From: Neorhizobium sp. JUb45 | GTDB lineage: Bacteria; Pseudomonadota; Alphaproteobacteria; Rhizobiales; Rhizobiaceae | Length of the DNA stretch: 64,000 nt | NCBI RefSeq assembly: GCF_004343585.1 | Contig: NZ_SLYW01000005.1 | Coordinates: 310,001 to 374,000 of the forward strand | Reading direction: 5' to 3' | Shown here: positions 7,062 through 17,359 of the stretch, piece by piece | Position numbering within the stretch: the stretch's first letter is position 1 | Layout of the letters: each line of letters opens with the position of its first letter | Translations under genes and position numbers: made by a program | The notes under the pieces: generated by a model | Seen by the model: the letters and a program-made list of their open reading frames with translations, nothing else | Databases searched by the model: none | What the model was told of the DNA's origin: nothing

Positions 7062-10000
7062 TCATTCCTCTGTCTTCTTGCGTGCCCTTGGCTTTGTCAC
7101 CTTGGCAGGCTTTTCCGTCGCCGCTTCTTCAACCGCCGGCTTGGCAACACGGACAGGCTTTGCAGCGGCGACCCTGGCAGGCTTTTCCGCAACAGCCGTG
7201 GAAGCAATAACCGGCGCACCACCGCCCAAAACCGCCCCACCCGCTGCATCAAGTGCAGCGCCATTGACGGTCACCACCAGATCACCACCGGCAACCCGCT
7301 TGGCCGCAACCTTGAACGTGCCTTCCGGCAGCGTCAGGTCCAGTTCGAAACCGTCCCATTCGGCCGGGATGACCGGGTTGACCTGAAGACGGCCACCCTC
7401 GCGCTTGATGCCGAGAATGCCCTCGATAGCAGCACGGTAGAGCCAGCCTGCGGAACCGGTGTACCAGGTCCAGCCGCCACGACCCGTCAACTCGCCAACG
7501 CCATAAACGTCTGCAGCGATGACATAAGGCTCGACGCGGTACTGTTCGGCTGCGTCGGGTGTCAGCGCGTGGTTGACCGGGTTGAGGATCTGGAAAGCCT
7601 TCCAGGCATCCTCATTGCGGCCCTGCGCTGCCAGCGCCAGCACCACCCAGATGGCAGCGTGAGTGTACTGGCCACCGTTTTCACGCACGCCCGGCGGATA
7701 GGATTTGATGTAACCCGGATCCTGCGGCGTGTTGACGAAGGCCGGCGTGAACAGGCGGATGATACCGGCCTGTTCGTCGATCAGCTTTTCGACGACCGCA
7801 TCCATGGCCTGTTTCGATCGTTCTGGATCGCCCTCGCCCGACAGCACGCTCCACGACTGGCCGAGGCTGTCGATGCTGCATTCGAGGTTTTCCGAAGAAC
7901 CGAGCGGGCCACCATCGTCGAAATAACCACGACGATAATAGGTGCCGTCCCAGCCCGCCGTTTCCAGCGCCTGTTTCAGCGAGGCAAGATGTGCCGTCCA
8001 GCGTTTTGCACGCACCTTGTCGCCACGCTCTTCGGCAACGGTAACAAAGCTGCGCAGTGCGCTGGCGAGGAACCAGCCGAGCCAGACACTGGTGCCCTTG
8101 CCGCCCGAGCCGACGCGGTTCATGCCGTCGTTCCAGTCGCCACCGAGGATCAACGGCAGGCCGTTCGAACCGGTGCGCTCAATGGCAAGATCGAGTGCGA
8201 TGGCGGCATGTTCGTAGAGGCTGACCTTTTCTTCCGTCACACCCGGCTCGAAGAAGATGTCGTGCTGGCCGGGGGCGAGCGCCTGACCGGTGAGGAACGG
8301 CAGTTCCTCGTCCAGCAGGCTCTTGTCGCCGGTGGCGGTGATGTACTGGTTGGCGGCATAAGCGAGCCAGACCACGTCATCGGCAATATTGGTGCGCACG
8401 CCGGCGCCGGTGGCCGGAAGCCACCAATGCTGCACGTCGCCTTCCTTGAACTGGCGCGAGGCGGCATTGATGATCTGCCTGCGAGCGAGAGACGGTTCGT
8501 GCACGAGGAAGGCCAGCGTATCCTGCAACTGGTCACGGAAGCCATAGGCACCGCTCGACTGGTAGAAGGCCGTGCGGGCCATGATCCGGCATCCCAGCGC
8601 CTGATAGGGCAGCCAGTGATTGACCATGTTGTTCAACGCCTTGTCCGGCGTCGAAATCTGCAGACGGCCGGTGAATTCCTGCCAGAAGGCACGGTTTTTC
8701 GCCAGAATGTCGGCAAAGACTTCGTCACGGATATCCGAGGCGTAACCTGCAGCTTCCTCGCGGGTAGCGGCATCGCCGAGCGCGTAGGTGACGATCTTTT
8801 CTTCACCCGGCGCGATCTCGACATCCCATGCGAGAGCCGCACACGGATCGCCATCCAGTTCCATGGCGCTACTGAGGGTAGCACCTGCAACGACGGCCGA
8901 TGGCAGCGCCACCGAGCCATGACGGCCGACAAATTCGCGGCGGCTGGTGGTGAAGCCGGACGGGGTTTCGCTCGACGCGAAGAAGGCCGTGCGCTGGAAA
9001 TCGTTGCTGAAGCGGTTGGTGGCGAACAGCGCGCCGCTTTCCTCGTCGCGGGCAGAGAGGATGAACGGTGCCGTGCGCTTGACGTTATAACCCAGCACCC
9101 ATTCGACATAACCATAGACACGCAGGCGACGGGTTTCCGAACCGGAGTTGCGGATCTTCATCGACGACAGTTTGATCGGCCGCGTGCGGTCGACCGTCTG
9201 GGTGAGCTCGATCTTCAGGCTTTCGTCATCGGCCGAGAAGACCGAATAACCGAGGCCGTGGCGGGCTTCGAACTTCGTTGCCGGGCGACGCGACAGGCCG
9301 GCAAACGGCGTGTGGATCATGCCGCTGTCGAGGTCGGTCAGGTAGAAACCTTCGCCCGAGCGGTTGACGACCATGTCATTGCTCCACGGCGTCAGCTGGT
9401 AGTCACGCGAGTTCTGGCTCCAGGTATACCCGGCACCTTCAGCCGACACGTGGAAACCGAAATTCTCGTTGGAGATGACGTTGATCCACGGCTGCGGCGT
9501 TGTGCCGCCACCGTTGAGACGCACGACATATTCCGAACCATCCTTGGAGAAACCGCCGAAACCGTTCCAGAAATCGAGATCGGCTGGTGCTTCACCGGCA
9601 ACGGGTGCTGCAAAGTTTTCAGCCGACAGCAGGGTCTGACGGTTGGCGTCGGCCGTGGCCGAAGTCGGCGTCAGGGCTGCAGCGCGGGTGACCTGATCGA
9701 TGATCTTGCCGTTGCGGGCGTGAAGAACGACGCGGGAGGCGGCAATCAGCGCTGCCCAGGTTTCTTCGTCCATCAGGTCCCGACGCAGCGAGAAGACGTG
9801 TTCGCGGGCACCTTCGGTCTGCCCGAGCTTGCGGATGTTTTCGCTGAGCTGGTCGATGGCGTGTTGCATGTCCTGCGCATAGGAGGCAGGTTTTTCGTTG
9901 ACGATGACCAGATCGAGCGTGAGGCCGCGCGACCGCAGATATTCCTGCGCGGAAAACGCTTCCTTGGCGACTTCCATGTCCATTTCGTCATTGATGCGCA

Positions 10001-13000
10001 GGGTCAGGATCGGGTGATCGCCCGAGATCGACTGCGCCCACAACATGGACTGGCGGCCAAGGCCGGTTTCCAGCGTGGCGGTATCGGCGCGCAGGTTCAT
10101 GTCCGGATAGACAAGGTAACGGCCGATCTGCTGGAAGGCAGCGGCCTGCTGCGAGTTGATGCCGATATGGCGCATCTGCACCTGAACGCGGGTCCAGGCC
10201 TGTGTCAGTTCGTGACCGAAGGCATCGGCATGGCGATAGCGCTCGATCGCAACGTCGAGTTCCTCGCGGATCGGGGCCGCGATGGTCCAGAAGATCACCG
10301 TTGCCTTCTTGCCGGCCGGCACGCGCACGACGCGGCGCAGCGACATGATCGGATCGAGGGTGAAACCGTCCGTGCCCGAAAGCGTCGCATCCTGATCGAA
10401 AGCGGCGGCTTCCGACAGGTTGCGACCACGGCCGAGGAAGCGGCGACGGTCGGTTTCGAATTCGGTCGGACGCGACGAGCCGGCATTGTCGGCGGCAAGA
10501 TGCGCCACCCACATCGAGGCATCGCCCGATGAACGCTTGTTGCGCGTTGCACGGATGACATCGCCACGACGGCCGATCTCGGTCTTCACGAACATGCGCG
10601 AGAACACCGGATGGGCGCTGTCGTCATTGTCGTGGGCGATGACCGGTTCGAGATAGGACGTCACTTCGATGTAGCGGTCTTCGGTGCCGGTGTTGAGCAG
10701 CGTCAGGCGGCGGCCTTCGGCATCGTGCTCGGTGGCGACGATGCATTCGACCGTGCTGGTCAGCGTGCCGACCGTCTTGTGGAATTCGGCCTTTTCGTCA
10801 CCGAAGATGGCCTTGGTTTCCTCGCCTTCGATACGGCGCGGTTCCGCGGTCGTCGACCACCACTGATTGGTGGCAGTGTCGCGCAGGAAGAGGAACTGGC
10901 CCCAGCGATCCTCGGTGGCATCGGGCTTCCAGCGGGAAACGGACAGGCCGTTCCAGGTGGCGTAACCGGTACCGGTTGCCGTCAGCATGGTCGAATAGTG
11001 ACCGTTGGAGAGGAACACCAGCTGGCGATCCTGCACGGCCGGATCGGTGATGGTGCGGATCTCCGAGCGCAACAGTTCGCCCTGGCCGCTGCCGGGGGTC
11101 TCTTCGTGCTTGGCGCTCATGACCGGCACTTCGCGCGGTGCCTTTTCCTGTAGCAGCAGTTCGGCGGCTTCGATCACCGGATCGGCGTGGAAGAGCTCGC
11201 GCAGGCGACCATTGAAAACGACGTTGGCAATGGCCGCGATCGACATGCCATGGTGGTGTGCATAATAGTTGTAGACCACTGCACAACGCTTGCCTTCCGG
11301 CACGCGGGTCGGCGTGAAATCGACGGCATCGTGAAAACCGTATTTGCCGAGCGCACCGACGGCGCGCAGCTTTTCGAGGTTCTCCAGCGCCGCATGCGGA
11401 GCATACTGGCTGGCGAGGATCGAGGCGTAAGGCGCGATGACGGCGTTCTGGCCGAGACCACGTTTAAGGCCGAGCGAAGGCACGCCGAAATTGGTGTACT
11501 GATAGTTCAGCTGATGGTCGCGGGCATTGAAGGCCGCTTCCGAAATGCCCCACGGAATACCCAGACGGCGACCGTGGTTCATCTGTTCGAGAACGATCAG
11601 GTTGTTGGTCTGGTTGAGAATGCCACCCTGACGCTCCTGCATGACGAGCGGCGGCATCAGGTATTCGAACATCGAACCCGACCACGAGATCAGCGCACCA
11701 CGCGAACCGATCGGCACGACCTGACGGCCGAGGCGGTACCAGTGTTCGGTCGGCAGGTCACCCTTGGCGATGGCGAACAGGCTGGTGAGGCGGCATTCCG
11801 ACGCCAGAAGGTCGTAGCAGGCTTCGTCGAGTTCGTTTTCCTCGGCACGGTAACCGATCGATAGAAGACGACGGTCCTTGTTGTAGAGGAAGGTGAAATC
11901 CATAGAGAAGGCGAGCGAGCGGGCCTTGTCGCGCAAAACGGCGAGGCGCTTGCGCATCAGTTCCAGCGTCGAATGATCGAAGGTCGTGTCGGCGATATGG
12001 GCTTCGCAGGCAGCGACCAGATATTCCGTCCAGCGCACCACTTCGCCCGACTGCGTTGATCCGACCTCATGATCGAGATTGACGGCAAGCTTCTGGATGT
12101 CACGCGCAAGCACGGACAGGTTGATGATGCGGATCGAGGCGAATTCGTGCTCGCGCTTGACGGCGGCCAGCGCGCTGGCAAAACCGGCGATACGCTCTTC
12201 CAGACGACGGCGCAGCGGACGCACGGTCTTGCGATCGTCCGGCAGGGCCTTCAGGTTTTCGCTCAAGATACCGGCGACGTCGCCGATGCCATCGAGATTG
12301 CCCTGAAGATGCGCGGACGGGGCTTCGGCCCATTCGCGGCAAGCCGACGAAATGGCGATCAGGTGACCGGCAAGGTTGCCGCTGTCGACGGTAGAGACAT
12401 AACGGGCGCCAAGCGTCTTCAACGTGTCGGTATAATACCAGTTGAACAGATGGCCGCGATGCTTGTCCATCTTCTCGACGGTGGCGAGCGTGTTTTCGAT
12501 ACGCTCGACGGTCTCGCTGAAGCTGATCCAGCCGAAATGGCGGGCCGAAACGGTGGAGAGGAGATAGACGCCAATATTGGTGGGCGACGTGCGCTTGGCA
12601 ATGATCGGTTCCGGACGCTCCTGAAAATTGTCCGGCGGCAGGAAATTCTGCTCTTCGGTCACAAAGGTCTCGTAATACCGCCAGGTGCGGCGCGAGATCT
12701 TGCGCAGTTCGACGGCAACCGGCTCGGGCACGAACAGGCGGTCTTCGGTTTCGGCCGACTGGCTGACATACCATGCGACCAGAGGCGATAGCACCCAGAG
12801 GGTGACGAAGGGCAGGCCGATAAGGAACGCGTTATCTTCCGGCAGCGCCGCAAGGAACAGCGCCAGCAGCGCCACCACGGGGGCGTGCCACATCTGCCGG
12901 TAATAATCGAGCGGGCTGCCCTGTGCGGCGCCCTGGATGGAGGCGGCGGTGCGCCATTCCAGCATCAGCTTGCGGCTGACGAACAGGCGGTAGAGCGAAC

Positions 13001-15692
13001 GCACGATGGCATCGGTCATCATGCAGGCCGAATCGGCGATGAAGACAATGCGCAGCGCGACCTGCGCATTGGCGTCGCGCACATCCGTCCACAAGGAATG
13101 GAAATGCGCACGCGGCACAATATCGGTCGAGCCCGGTACGATGCCGCGGATCAGCGACAGGGTCGGTGCGACGAACAGCATGAAGATCAGCAGGATCTGC
13201 CAGATCAGGGCGCCGAGCGGCGACATGAAATACCAGCCGAGGACGGAAGCGAAGAACCAGGCGATCGGGGTGAGCGAGCGGCGCAGGTTGTCGATCATCT
13301 TCCAGCGGCCGAGCGCGGTGACGCCACGGGCCGGATCGAGGATGTAAGGGATGAGCTGCCAATCGCCACGCGCCCAACGATGCTGACGCGACACTTCGAC
13401 CTCGTAACGGGTCGGGAAATCCTCGACCAGTTCAACGTCGGTGATCAAGGCGCAGCGCGAGAACGAACCTTCGAGAAGGTCGTGGCTGAGAACGGCGTTT
13501 TCATCGATACGGCCACGCAGCGCGTGTTCGAATGCATCGACGTGATAGAGGCCCTTGCCGGTGAAGGAACCTTCGCCGGTCAGGTCCTGATAAACGTCGG
13601 AAACGGTGAAGACATAAGGATCGACGCCGCGGCTTGCGGAATAGATGCGCTGGAAGACAGAAGCATCCTTGCCGGTCGTCAGCGACGGGGTAACGCGCGG
13701 CTGCAGAAGGCCGTAACCCTGCACGACGCGGCCGGTGCGCGGATCGTGAACCGGGCGGTTCATCGGGTGATGCGCCTTGCCGACCAGCTTGGTGACGGCG
13801 TCGCGCATCAGGCGCGTATCGGCATCGAGCGTCATCACGTACTGGACGTTTTCCGGCACGGTATTGGCGCCGGCCATATAGGTCGTGTCCTTGTCGCCAC
13901 GCAGCAGCATGTTCAATTCATGCAGCTTGCCGCGCTTGCGCTCCCAGCCCATCCATGCGCCTTCCGACGGATTATAGAGGCGGCGGCGATGCAGCAGGAA
14001 GAAGCGCGTGCCTCCATCGAAGGCGTAACGGGCGGAAAGGTTGGCGACTTCGCGCTTGGCATATTCCAGAACTTCGAGATCGCCTTCGGCTTCCTCGACC
14101 TGGGCGTCGCGCCAGTCGCTGAGCAGCGCAAAATAGACTTCGCCGCGCGGATTGGCGAGGTAATGGACTTCGAGATTGCGGACGAGTTCATCGACCGTAT
14201 CGCGGTTGTTGATGAGGCACGGCACAACGACGAGCGTGCGGGCATCTTCCGGCACGCCGGCCTTGAATTCGTAACCGACCAGACGCGCGGGCTTCACCAC
14301 ATAGGTGACCAGCGTGTTGAAGAGACCGGTGGCACCTTCCGATGCCGGCAGTGCAAACATGACGAGGAAAAGCAGAATGACCGGCCAGGACATGCCGGCG
14401 GCGCCAAGGAAATAACCGACAATGCCGAGAACCAGTGCGGTCAGCAGCAGGACCGGGCCGGCAACGGAGAGCCAGCGCATGCCCTGCACCCTGGCAAGGA
14501 AGGACTGCCAGGGATCGCGCTTGTAGCCGATCGCCTTTTCCAGATCCTCGTTATACATGCCGACAAGGAAGGCGCCGACATTGGCCTTGTGCGGATCGGC
14601 GTCAGGCGCATTTGCCGCTTCCTCGGCCAGCCGGATGGCTGCCTTGGCGACATCGATTTCCGACTTCTTGGTCTTGCGGGCAAGCTTTTCGACACGGTTG
14701 CGGTAGGAGTTGCGCGAACCGAAATCGAGAACCTGGTAATCGCTCTGATCGCGGAAAACCTGATCGACGAGGCAGACCTCTTCGAACCAGACGCTCCATT
14801 CGGTATCGTCGATCTCACGCAGGCTCTTGATGATATTGCCCATCGTGACATTGCCTGATGACAGGCGGTTATGCTCCGCCATCATCACGTCTTCAGCGTC
14901 CATGCCGGCGCGGCGCATGCGCTCGTCCAGCCATTCCAGCGCAAAACCCTGATTCTGCGGCGCGTTGCGCAGGCGGTAGAGGAATTGCGTATTGAACGTG
15001 TTGTCTTCCGTCTGCGGCTCAAGCTGCTTCAGGAGATCGGCGCTGGCAGCCGGGTCATTGAGGCGGATGATTTCATCGGCAGCCTGATTGGCCTTGAGGC
15101 GCATGTTACGCGAACGATCGACACGCACCGCAATACGGCGGGCATTTTCAACCAGCACGAAACGCAGGAAGGATGGCAGCGCCCAGAGCTCGCCGATCTG
15201 CAGCGGCTGATGGACCTGAAAACCTTCGGTGATAGCGGTGAGCTTTTCGCGCGAAACGGTGCTGTGGGTGTGGCCGACATAGAGCCATGCCATGACCAGA
15301 ACGCGCGGCAGCTCCATATTGCCGACCTTCATCGTCGGCAGCTGGCGATAGAATTTCTTCGGGAAGTCACGGCGGACTTCCTGAATGGCTTCCTCGACGA
15401 TGTAGTGGTTATCGATCAGCCATTCGGCGGCCGGCGTGATCGTCGCCCCGGCATCCACGTCCTTCGCGGTCTGGCGGTAGACTTTCAGGATCTCCGCCTC
15501 GTTCTCGCGATGGCGCTCGCGGAAGGAGAACTCCATCAAACCGGGCAGGGTCTGCGTTCCGTCGCGCGCCAGCGCTTCCCCGCATTCGCGCAGCTCCTCT
15601 ATCGTCAGATAGGTGGAGCGGATCGCCTCGTTATGGTCGATCTGTCTGGTATCGGTTTCGCGAGGGGCGGTCGGGGTATTATGAAAGGACAT
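7062..15692 (-). CDS. chvB: Cyclic beta-1,2-glucan synthase NdvB/ChvB
   Basis: This 2876-residue inner-membrane enzyme makes cyclic beta-1,2-glucan from UDP-glucose and cyclises it. Three membrane clusters fall near residues 410-470, 800-845 and 930-980. Between the first two lies the GT84 glycosyltransferase domain, with DADTRLMRDAV and the QHRWARGDWQ motif (about 770). The C-terminal half contains glycoamylase-like and GH94 chain-length-control modules, including GGDWNDGMNRVG near residue 2520. The last 65 or so residues are a Lys/Ala/Pro/Val-rich low-complexity tail. The start is the ATG at 15692 (MSFHNTPTAPRETD); an ATG at 15767 would add 25 Arg-rich residues. Product export is by the convergent chvA. 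Confidence 0.95.
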   Translation of the reverse strand: MSFHNTPTAPRETDTRQIDHNEAIRSTYLTIEELRECGEALARDGTQTLPGLMEFSFRERHRENEAEILKVYRQTAKDVDAGATITPAAEWLIDNHYIVEEAIQEVRRDFPKKFYRQLPTMKVGNMELPRVLVMAWLYVGHTHSTVSREKLTAITEGFQVHQPLQIGELWALPSFLRFVLVENARRIAVRVDRSRNMRLKANQAADEIIRLNDPAASADLLKQLEPQTEDNTFNTQFLYRLRNAPQNQGFALEWLDERMRRAGMDAEDVMMAEHNRLSSGNVTMGNIIKSLREIDDTEWSVWFEEVCLVDQVFRDQSDYQVLDFGSRNSYRNRVEKLARKTKKSEIDVAKAAIRLAEEAANAPDADPHKANVGAFLVGMYNEDLEKAIGYKRDPWQSFLARVQGMRWLSVAGPVLLLTALVLGIVGYFLGAAGMSWPVILLFLVMFALPASEGATGLFNTLVTYVVKPARLVGYEFKAGVPEDARTLVVVPCLINNRDTVDELVRNLEVHYLANPRGEVYFALLSDWRDAQVEEAEGDLEVLEYAKREVANLSARYAFDGGTRFFLLHRRRLYNPSEGAWMGWERKRGKLHELNMLLRGDKDTTYMAGANTVPENVQYVMTLDADTRLMRDAVTKLVGKAHHPMNRPVHDPRTGRVVQGYGLLQPRVTPSLTTGKDASVFQRIYSASRGVDPYVFTVSDVYQDLTGEGSFTGKGLYHVDAFEHALRGRIDENAVLSHDLLEGSFSRCALITDVELVEDFPTRYEVEVSRQHRWARGDWQLIPYILDPARGVTALGRWKMIDNLRRSLTPIAWFFASVLGWYFMSPLGALIWQILLIFMLFVAPTLSLIRGIVPGSTDIVPRAHFHSLWTDVRDANAQVALRIVFIADSACMMTDAIVRSLYRLFVSRKLMLEWRTAASIQGAAQGSPLDYYRQMWHAPVVALLALFLAALPEDNAFLIGLPFVTLWVLSPLVAWYVSQSAETEDRLFVPEPVAVELRKISRRTWRYYETFVTEEQNFLPPDNFQERPEPIIAKRTSPTNIGVYLLSTVSARHFGWISFSETVERIENTLATVEKMDKHRGHLFNWYYTDTLKTLGARYVSTVDSGNLAGHLIAISSACREWAEAPSAHLQGNLDGIGDVAGILSENLKALPDDRKTVRPLRRRLEERIAGFASALAAVKREHEFASIRIINLSVLARDIQKLAVNLDHEVGSTQSGEVVRWTEYLVAACEAHIADTTFDHSTLELMRKRLAVLRDKARSLAFSMDFTFLYNKDRRLLSIGYRAEENELDEACYDLLASECRLTSLFAIAKGDLPTEHWYRLGRQVVPIGSRGALISWSGSMFEYLMPPLVMQERQGGILNQTNNLIVLEQMNHGRRLGIPWGISEAAFNARDHQLNYQYTNFGVPSLGLKRGLGQNAVIAPYASILASQYAPHAALENLEKLRAVGALGKYGFHDAVDFTPTRVPEGKRCAVVYNYYAHHHGMSIAAIANVVFNGRLRELFHADPVIEAAELLLQEKAPREVPVMSAKHEETPGSGQGELLRSEIRTITDPAVQDRQLVFLSNGHYSTMLTATGTGYATWNGLSVSRWKPDATEDRWGQFLFLRDTATNQWWSTTAEPRRIEGEETKAIFGDEKAEFHKTVGTLTSTVECIVATEHDAEGRRLTLLNTGTEDRYIEVTSYLEPVIAHDNDDSAHPVFSRMFVKTEIGRRGDVIRATRNKRSSGDASMWVAHLAADNAGSSRPTEFETDRRRFLGRGRNLSEAAAFDQDATLSGTDGFTLDPIMSLRRVVRVPAGKKATVIFWTIAAPIREELDVAIERYRHADAFGHELTQAWTRVQVQMRHIGINSQQAAAFQQIGRYLVYPDMNLRADTATLETGLGRQSMLWAQSISGDHPILTLRINDEMDMEVAKEAFSAQEYLRSRGLTLDLVIVNEKPASYAQDMQHAIDQLSENIRKLGQTEGAREHVFSLRRDLMDEETWAALIAASRVVLHARNGKIIDQVTRAAALTPTSATADANRQTLLSAENFAAPVAGEAPADLDFWNGFGGFSKDGSEYVVRLNGGGTTPQPWINVISNENFGFHVSAEGAGYTWSQNSRDYQLTPWSNDMVVNRSGEGFYLTDLDSGMIHTPFAGLSRRPATKFEARHGLGYSVFSADDESLKIELTQTVDRTRPIKLSSMKIRNSGSETRRLRVYGYVEWVLGYNVKRTAPFILSARDEESGALFATNRFSNDFQRTAFFASSETPSGFTTSRREFVGRHGSVALPSAVVAGATLSSAMELDGDPCAALAWDVEIAPGEEKIVTYALGDAATREEAAGYASDIRDEVFADILAKNRAFWQEFTGRLQISTPDKALNNMVNHWLPYQALGCRIMARTAFYQSSGAYGFRDQLQDTLAFLVHEPSLARRQIINAASRQFKEGDVQHWWLPATGAGVRTNIADDVVWLAYAANQYITATGDKSLLDEELPFLTGQALAPGQHDIFFEPGVTEEKVSLYEHAAIALDLAIERTGSNGLPLILGGDWNDGMNRVGSGGKGTSVWLGWFLASALRSFVTVAEERGDKVRAKRWTAHLASLKQALETAGWDGTYYRRGYFDDGGPLGSSENLECSIDSLGQSWSVLSGEGDPERSKQAMDAVVEKLIDEQAGIIRLFTPAFVNTPQDPGYIKSYPPGVRENGGQYTHAAIWVVLALAAQGRNEDAWKAFQILNPVNHALTPDAAEQYRVEPYVIAADVYGVGELTGRGGWTWYTGSAGWLYRAAIEGILGIKREGGRLQVNPVIPAEWDGFELDLTLPEGTFKVAAKRVAGGDLVVTVNGAALDAAGGAVLGGGAPVIASTAVAEKPARVAAAKPVRVAKPAVEEAATEKPAKVTKPRARKKTEE

Positions 15693-16129
15693 GTCTCGGC
15701 TTCTGAAAGAGGAATGTCGTCGTCGGGATTGGCGCTCTGCCGGATCAAAAGGGTCCGGCGGCCCCATCTGTCATTTCGCTGCAGGCATCATCCGGACATC
15801 ATCCGAACGACGCTGCGAGCACGGAGGAGATAGGGGGCAAGCGCAATATGGCAAATCGAAAGACAGCAACGGCCCACCTGTTCCTCCCGGATAATAAGGA
15901 TTGACCGGTCTAAAACCGTCGGCCTGAATGAAACCTGAACGTATTCAGCTGCTTGGAACACAGATTGCTATGCTTTCATGACCGGTGAAAGACGAACACC
16001 ACATTCCCCCTCATGGTGACCACATCCGGAACCTGTTGACCGAGGCGAGCCTTGCCGGATACCAACATGTATCGGAAAGAAAATGCCGCATTTCAGGGCT
16101 TTTCAGTGATGCAGAAGAAAGGAAGAACG
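15693..16129. other. Divergent intergenic region chvB / amidohydrolase
   Basis: These 437 bp separate the starts of chvB and the M20 amidohydrolase and must hold both promoters. I see no gene in it. Visible structure is limited to a CGGT-N5-ACCG inverted repeat near 15906-15918 and the direct repeat reported at 15924-15941. Confidence 0.6.
15924..15941 (+). promoter_or_regulatory. Candidate TGAAY-N6-TGAAY direct repeat in the chvB upstream region
   Basis: CTGAATG and CTGAACG are separated by AAAC, an 11-bp period typical of OmpR/PhoB-family sites. The same TGAAY-N6-TGAAY pattern is found upstream of chvA (4303-4318). It could serve chvB or the divergent amidohydrolase. Confidence 0.3.
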
Positions 16130-17290
16130 ATGACGATCCAGTTTTCCAACTATATGCCGGAAGTACTGGCGACGCGACGTTTTCTGCACGAAAATCCGGA
16201 ACTCGGTCTTTCGGAATTCAAGACCTCCGATTTTATCGCAGCCCAACTCACGGCACTCGGCTACGAGGTGACGCGTGGCCTCGGCCAGACCGGCGTCGTC
16301 GGCACGCTCCGCAACGGCGACAGCTCTCGTTCTATCGGCATCCGCGCCGATATCGACGCGCTGCCGATCCATGAGGAAACCGGGCTGGACTATGCCAGCA
16401 AGAACGAAGGCCTGATGCATGCCTGCGGCCATGACGGGCATACCGCGATGCTGCTCGGAGCGGCAAAAATCCTTGCTGAGCGCCGCAATTTTGATGGCAC
16501 GGTGCATTTGATCTTCCAGCCGGCCGAGGAAAACTTTGGCGGCGCCAGACTGATGATCGAGGACGGGCTGTTTGAAAAATGCCCGTGCGATGCCGTGTTC
16601 GGCTTGCACAACGACCCCGCCCTGCCCTTCGGCCATATCGTCGTGCGCGACGGGCCGATCATGGCGGCCGTCGATGAATGCAGGATCGTCGTACATGGCC
16701 ATGGCGGCCACGGCGCCGAACCGCAGGATGCTTCCGACCCGATCGTTGCCGGCGCCAGCATCATCATGGCCCTGCAGACCGTCGTTTCACGCAATGTGCA
16801 TCCGCTCGATTCGGCCGTCGTCACCGTCGGCGCCTTCAATGGCGGCAAGGCGAGCAATGTCATCCCCGAGCGTGCCGAAATGGTGTTGACCATCCGCTCC
16901 TTCGACCCGAAAACCCGCGATCTGCTGGAAGAGCGTATTCGCAAGGTGGCGGAAGGACAGGCGGAAAGCTATGGCCTGCGCGCCGAAGTGATCTACGAGC
17001 GCGGCTATCACCCGACCGTCAACCACGAGGCCGAGACCGCCTTCATCCGCGATCTCGCTCGAAAGGTGATCGGCGAGGACAAGGTTCAGGATCTGCCGCG
17101 TCCTTCCATGGGGGCGGAAGATTTTGCCTATATGCTCAGCGAGCGGCCGGGTACCTATTTTCTGCTGGGCACCAAACGCACCGAAAACGACCCGCCGCTG
17201 CACCACCCGCGCTTCGATTTCAACGACGAGGCGCTACCGATCGGCACCGCATTCTGGGTGGATGTCGCGGAAAACTGGCTGAAGGCCTGA
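16130..17290 (+). CDS. M20 family amidohydrolase (hippurate hydrolase-like)
   Basis: This 386-residue metallopeptidase-fold enzyme is of the M20D group (HipO/IAA-amino acid hydrolase type), which cleaves N-acyl amino acids. Metal-site motifs are visible: DIDALPI, HACGHDGHTAMLLGAAK and FQPAEENFGGARLMIEDG, then GHGGHGAEP in the dimerisation domain and PSMGAEDFAYML near the C-terminus. The ATG at 16130 has GGAAG upstream; longer in-frame forms to 16052 begin with weak codons. Substrate is not predictable. It is a single-gene unit with its own terminator. Confidence 0.9.
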   Translation: MTIQFSNYMPEVLATRRFLHENPELGLSEFKTSDFIAAQLTALGYEVTRGLGQTGVVGTLRNGDSSRSIGIRADIDALPIHEETGLDYASKNEGLMHACGHDGHTAMLLGAAKILAERRNFDGTVHLIFQPAEENFGGARLMIEDGLFEKCPCDAVFGLHNDPALPFGHIVVRDGPIMAAVDECRIVVHGHGGHGAEPQDASDPIVAGASIIMALQTVVSRNVHPLDSAVVTVGAFNGGKASNVIPERAEMVLTIRSFDPKTRDLLEERIRKVAEGQAESYGLRAEVIYERGYHPTVNHEAETAFIRDLARKVIGEDKVQDLPRPSMGAEDFAYMLSERPGTYFLLGTKRTENDPPLHHPRFDFNDEALPIGTAFWVDVAENWLKA

Positions 17291-17300
17291 ACCCGAAAAC

Positions 17301-17334
17301 AAAAAACCTCCCGCGCCCAACGCGGGAGGTTTTT
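17301..17334. terminator. Bidirectional terminator after the M20 amidohydrolase
   Basis: AAAAAACCTCCCGCG pairs with CGCGGGAGGTTTTT around a short loop. It lies between the amidohydrolase (plus) and the small membrane peptide gene (minus). Confidence 0.9.
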
Positions 17335-17359
17335 CATATGAACTGATATGGCTTTACTT

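Noticed and set aside
6951..10532. A 1193-codon plus-strand frame opposite chvB
   Set aside because: chvB is supported by glycosyltransferase, GH94 and membrane motifs over this region; the opposite frame has no recognisable domain and is favoured by high GC third positions. The same holds for 12885-14858.
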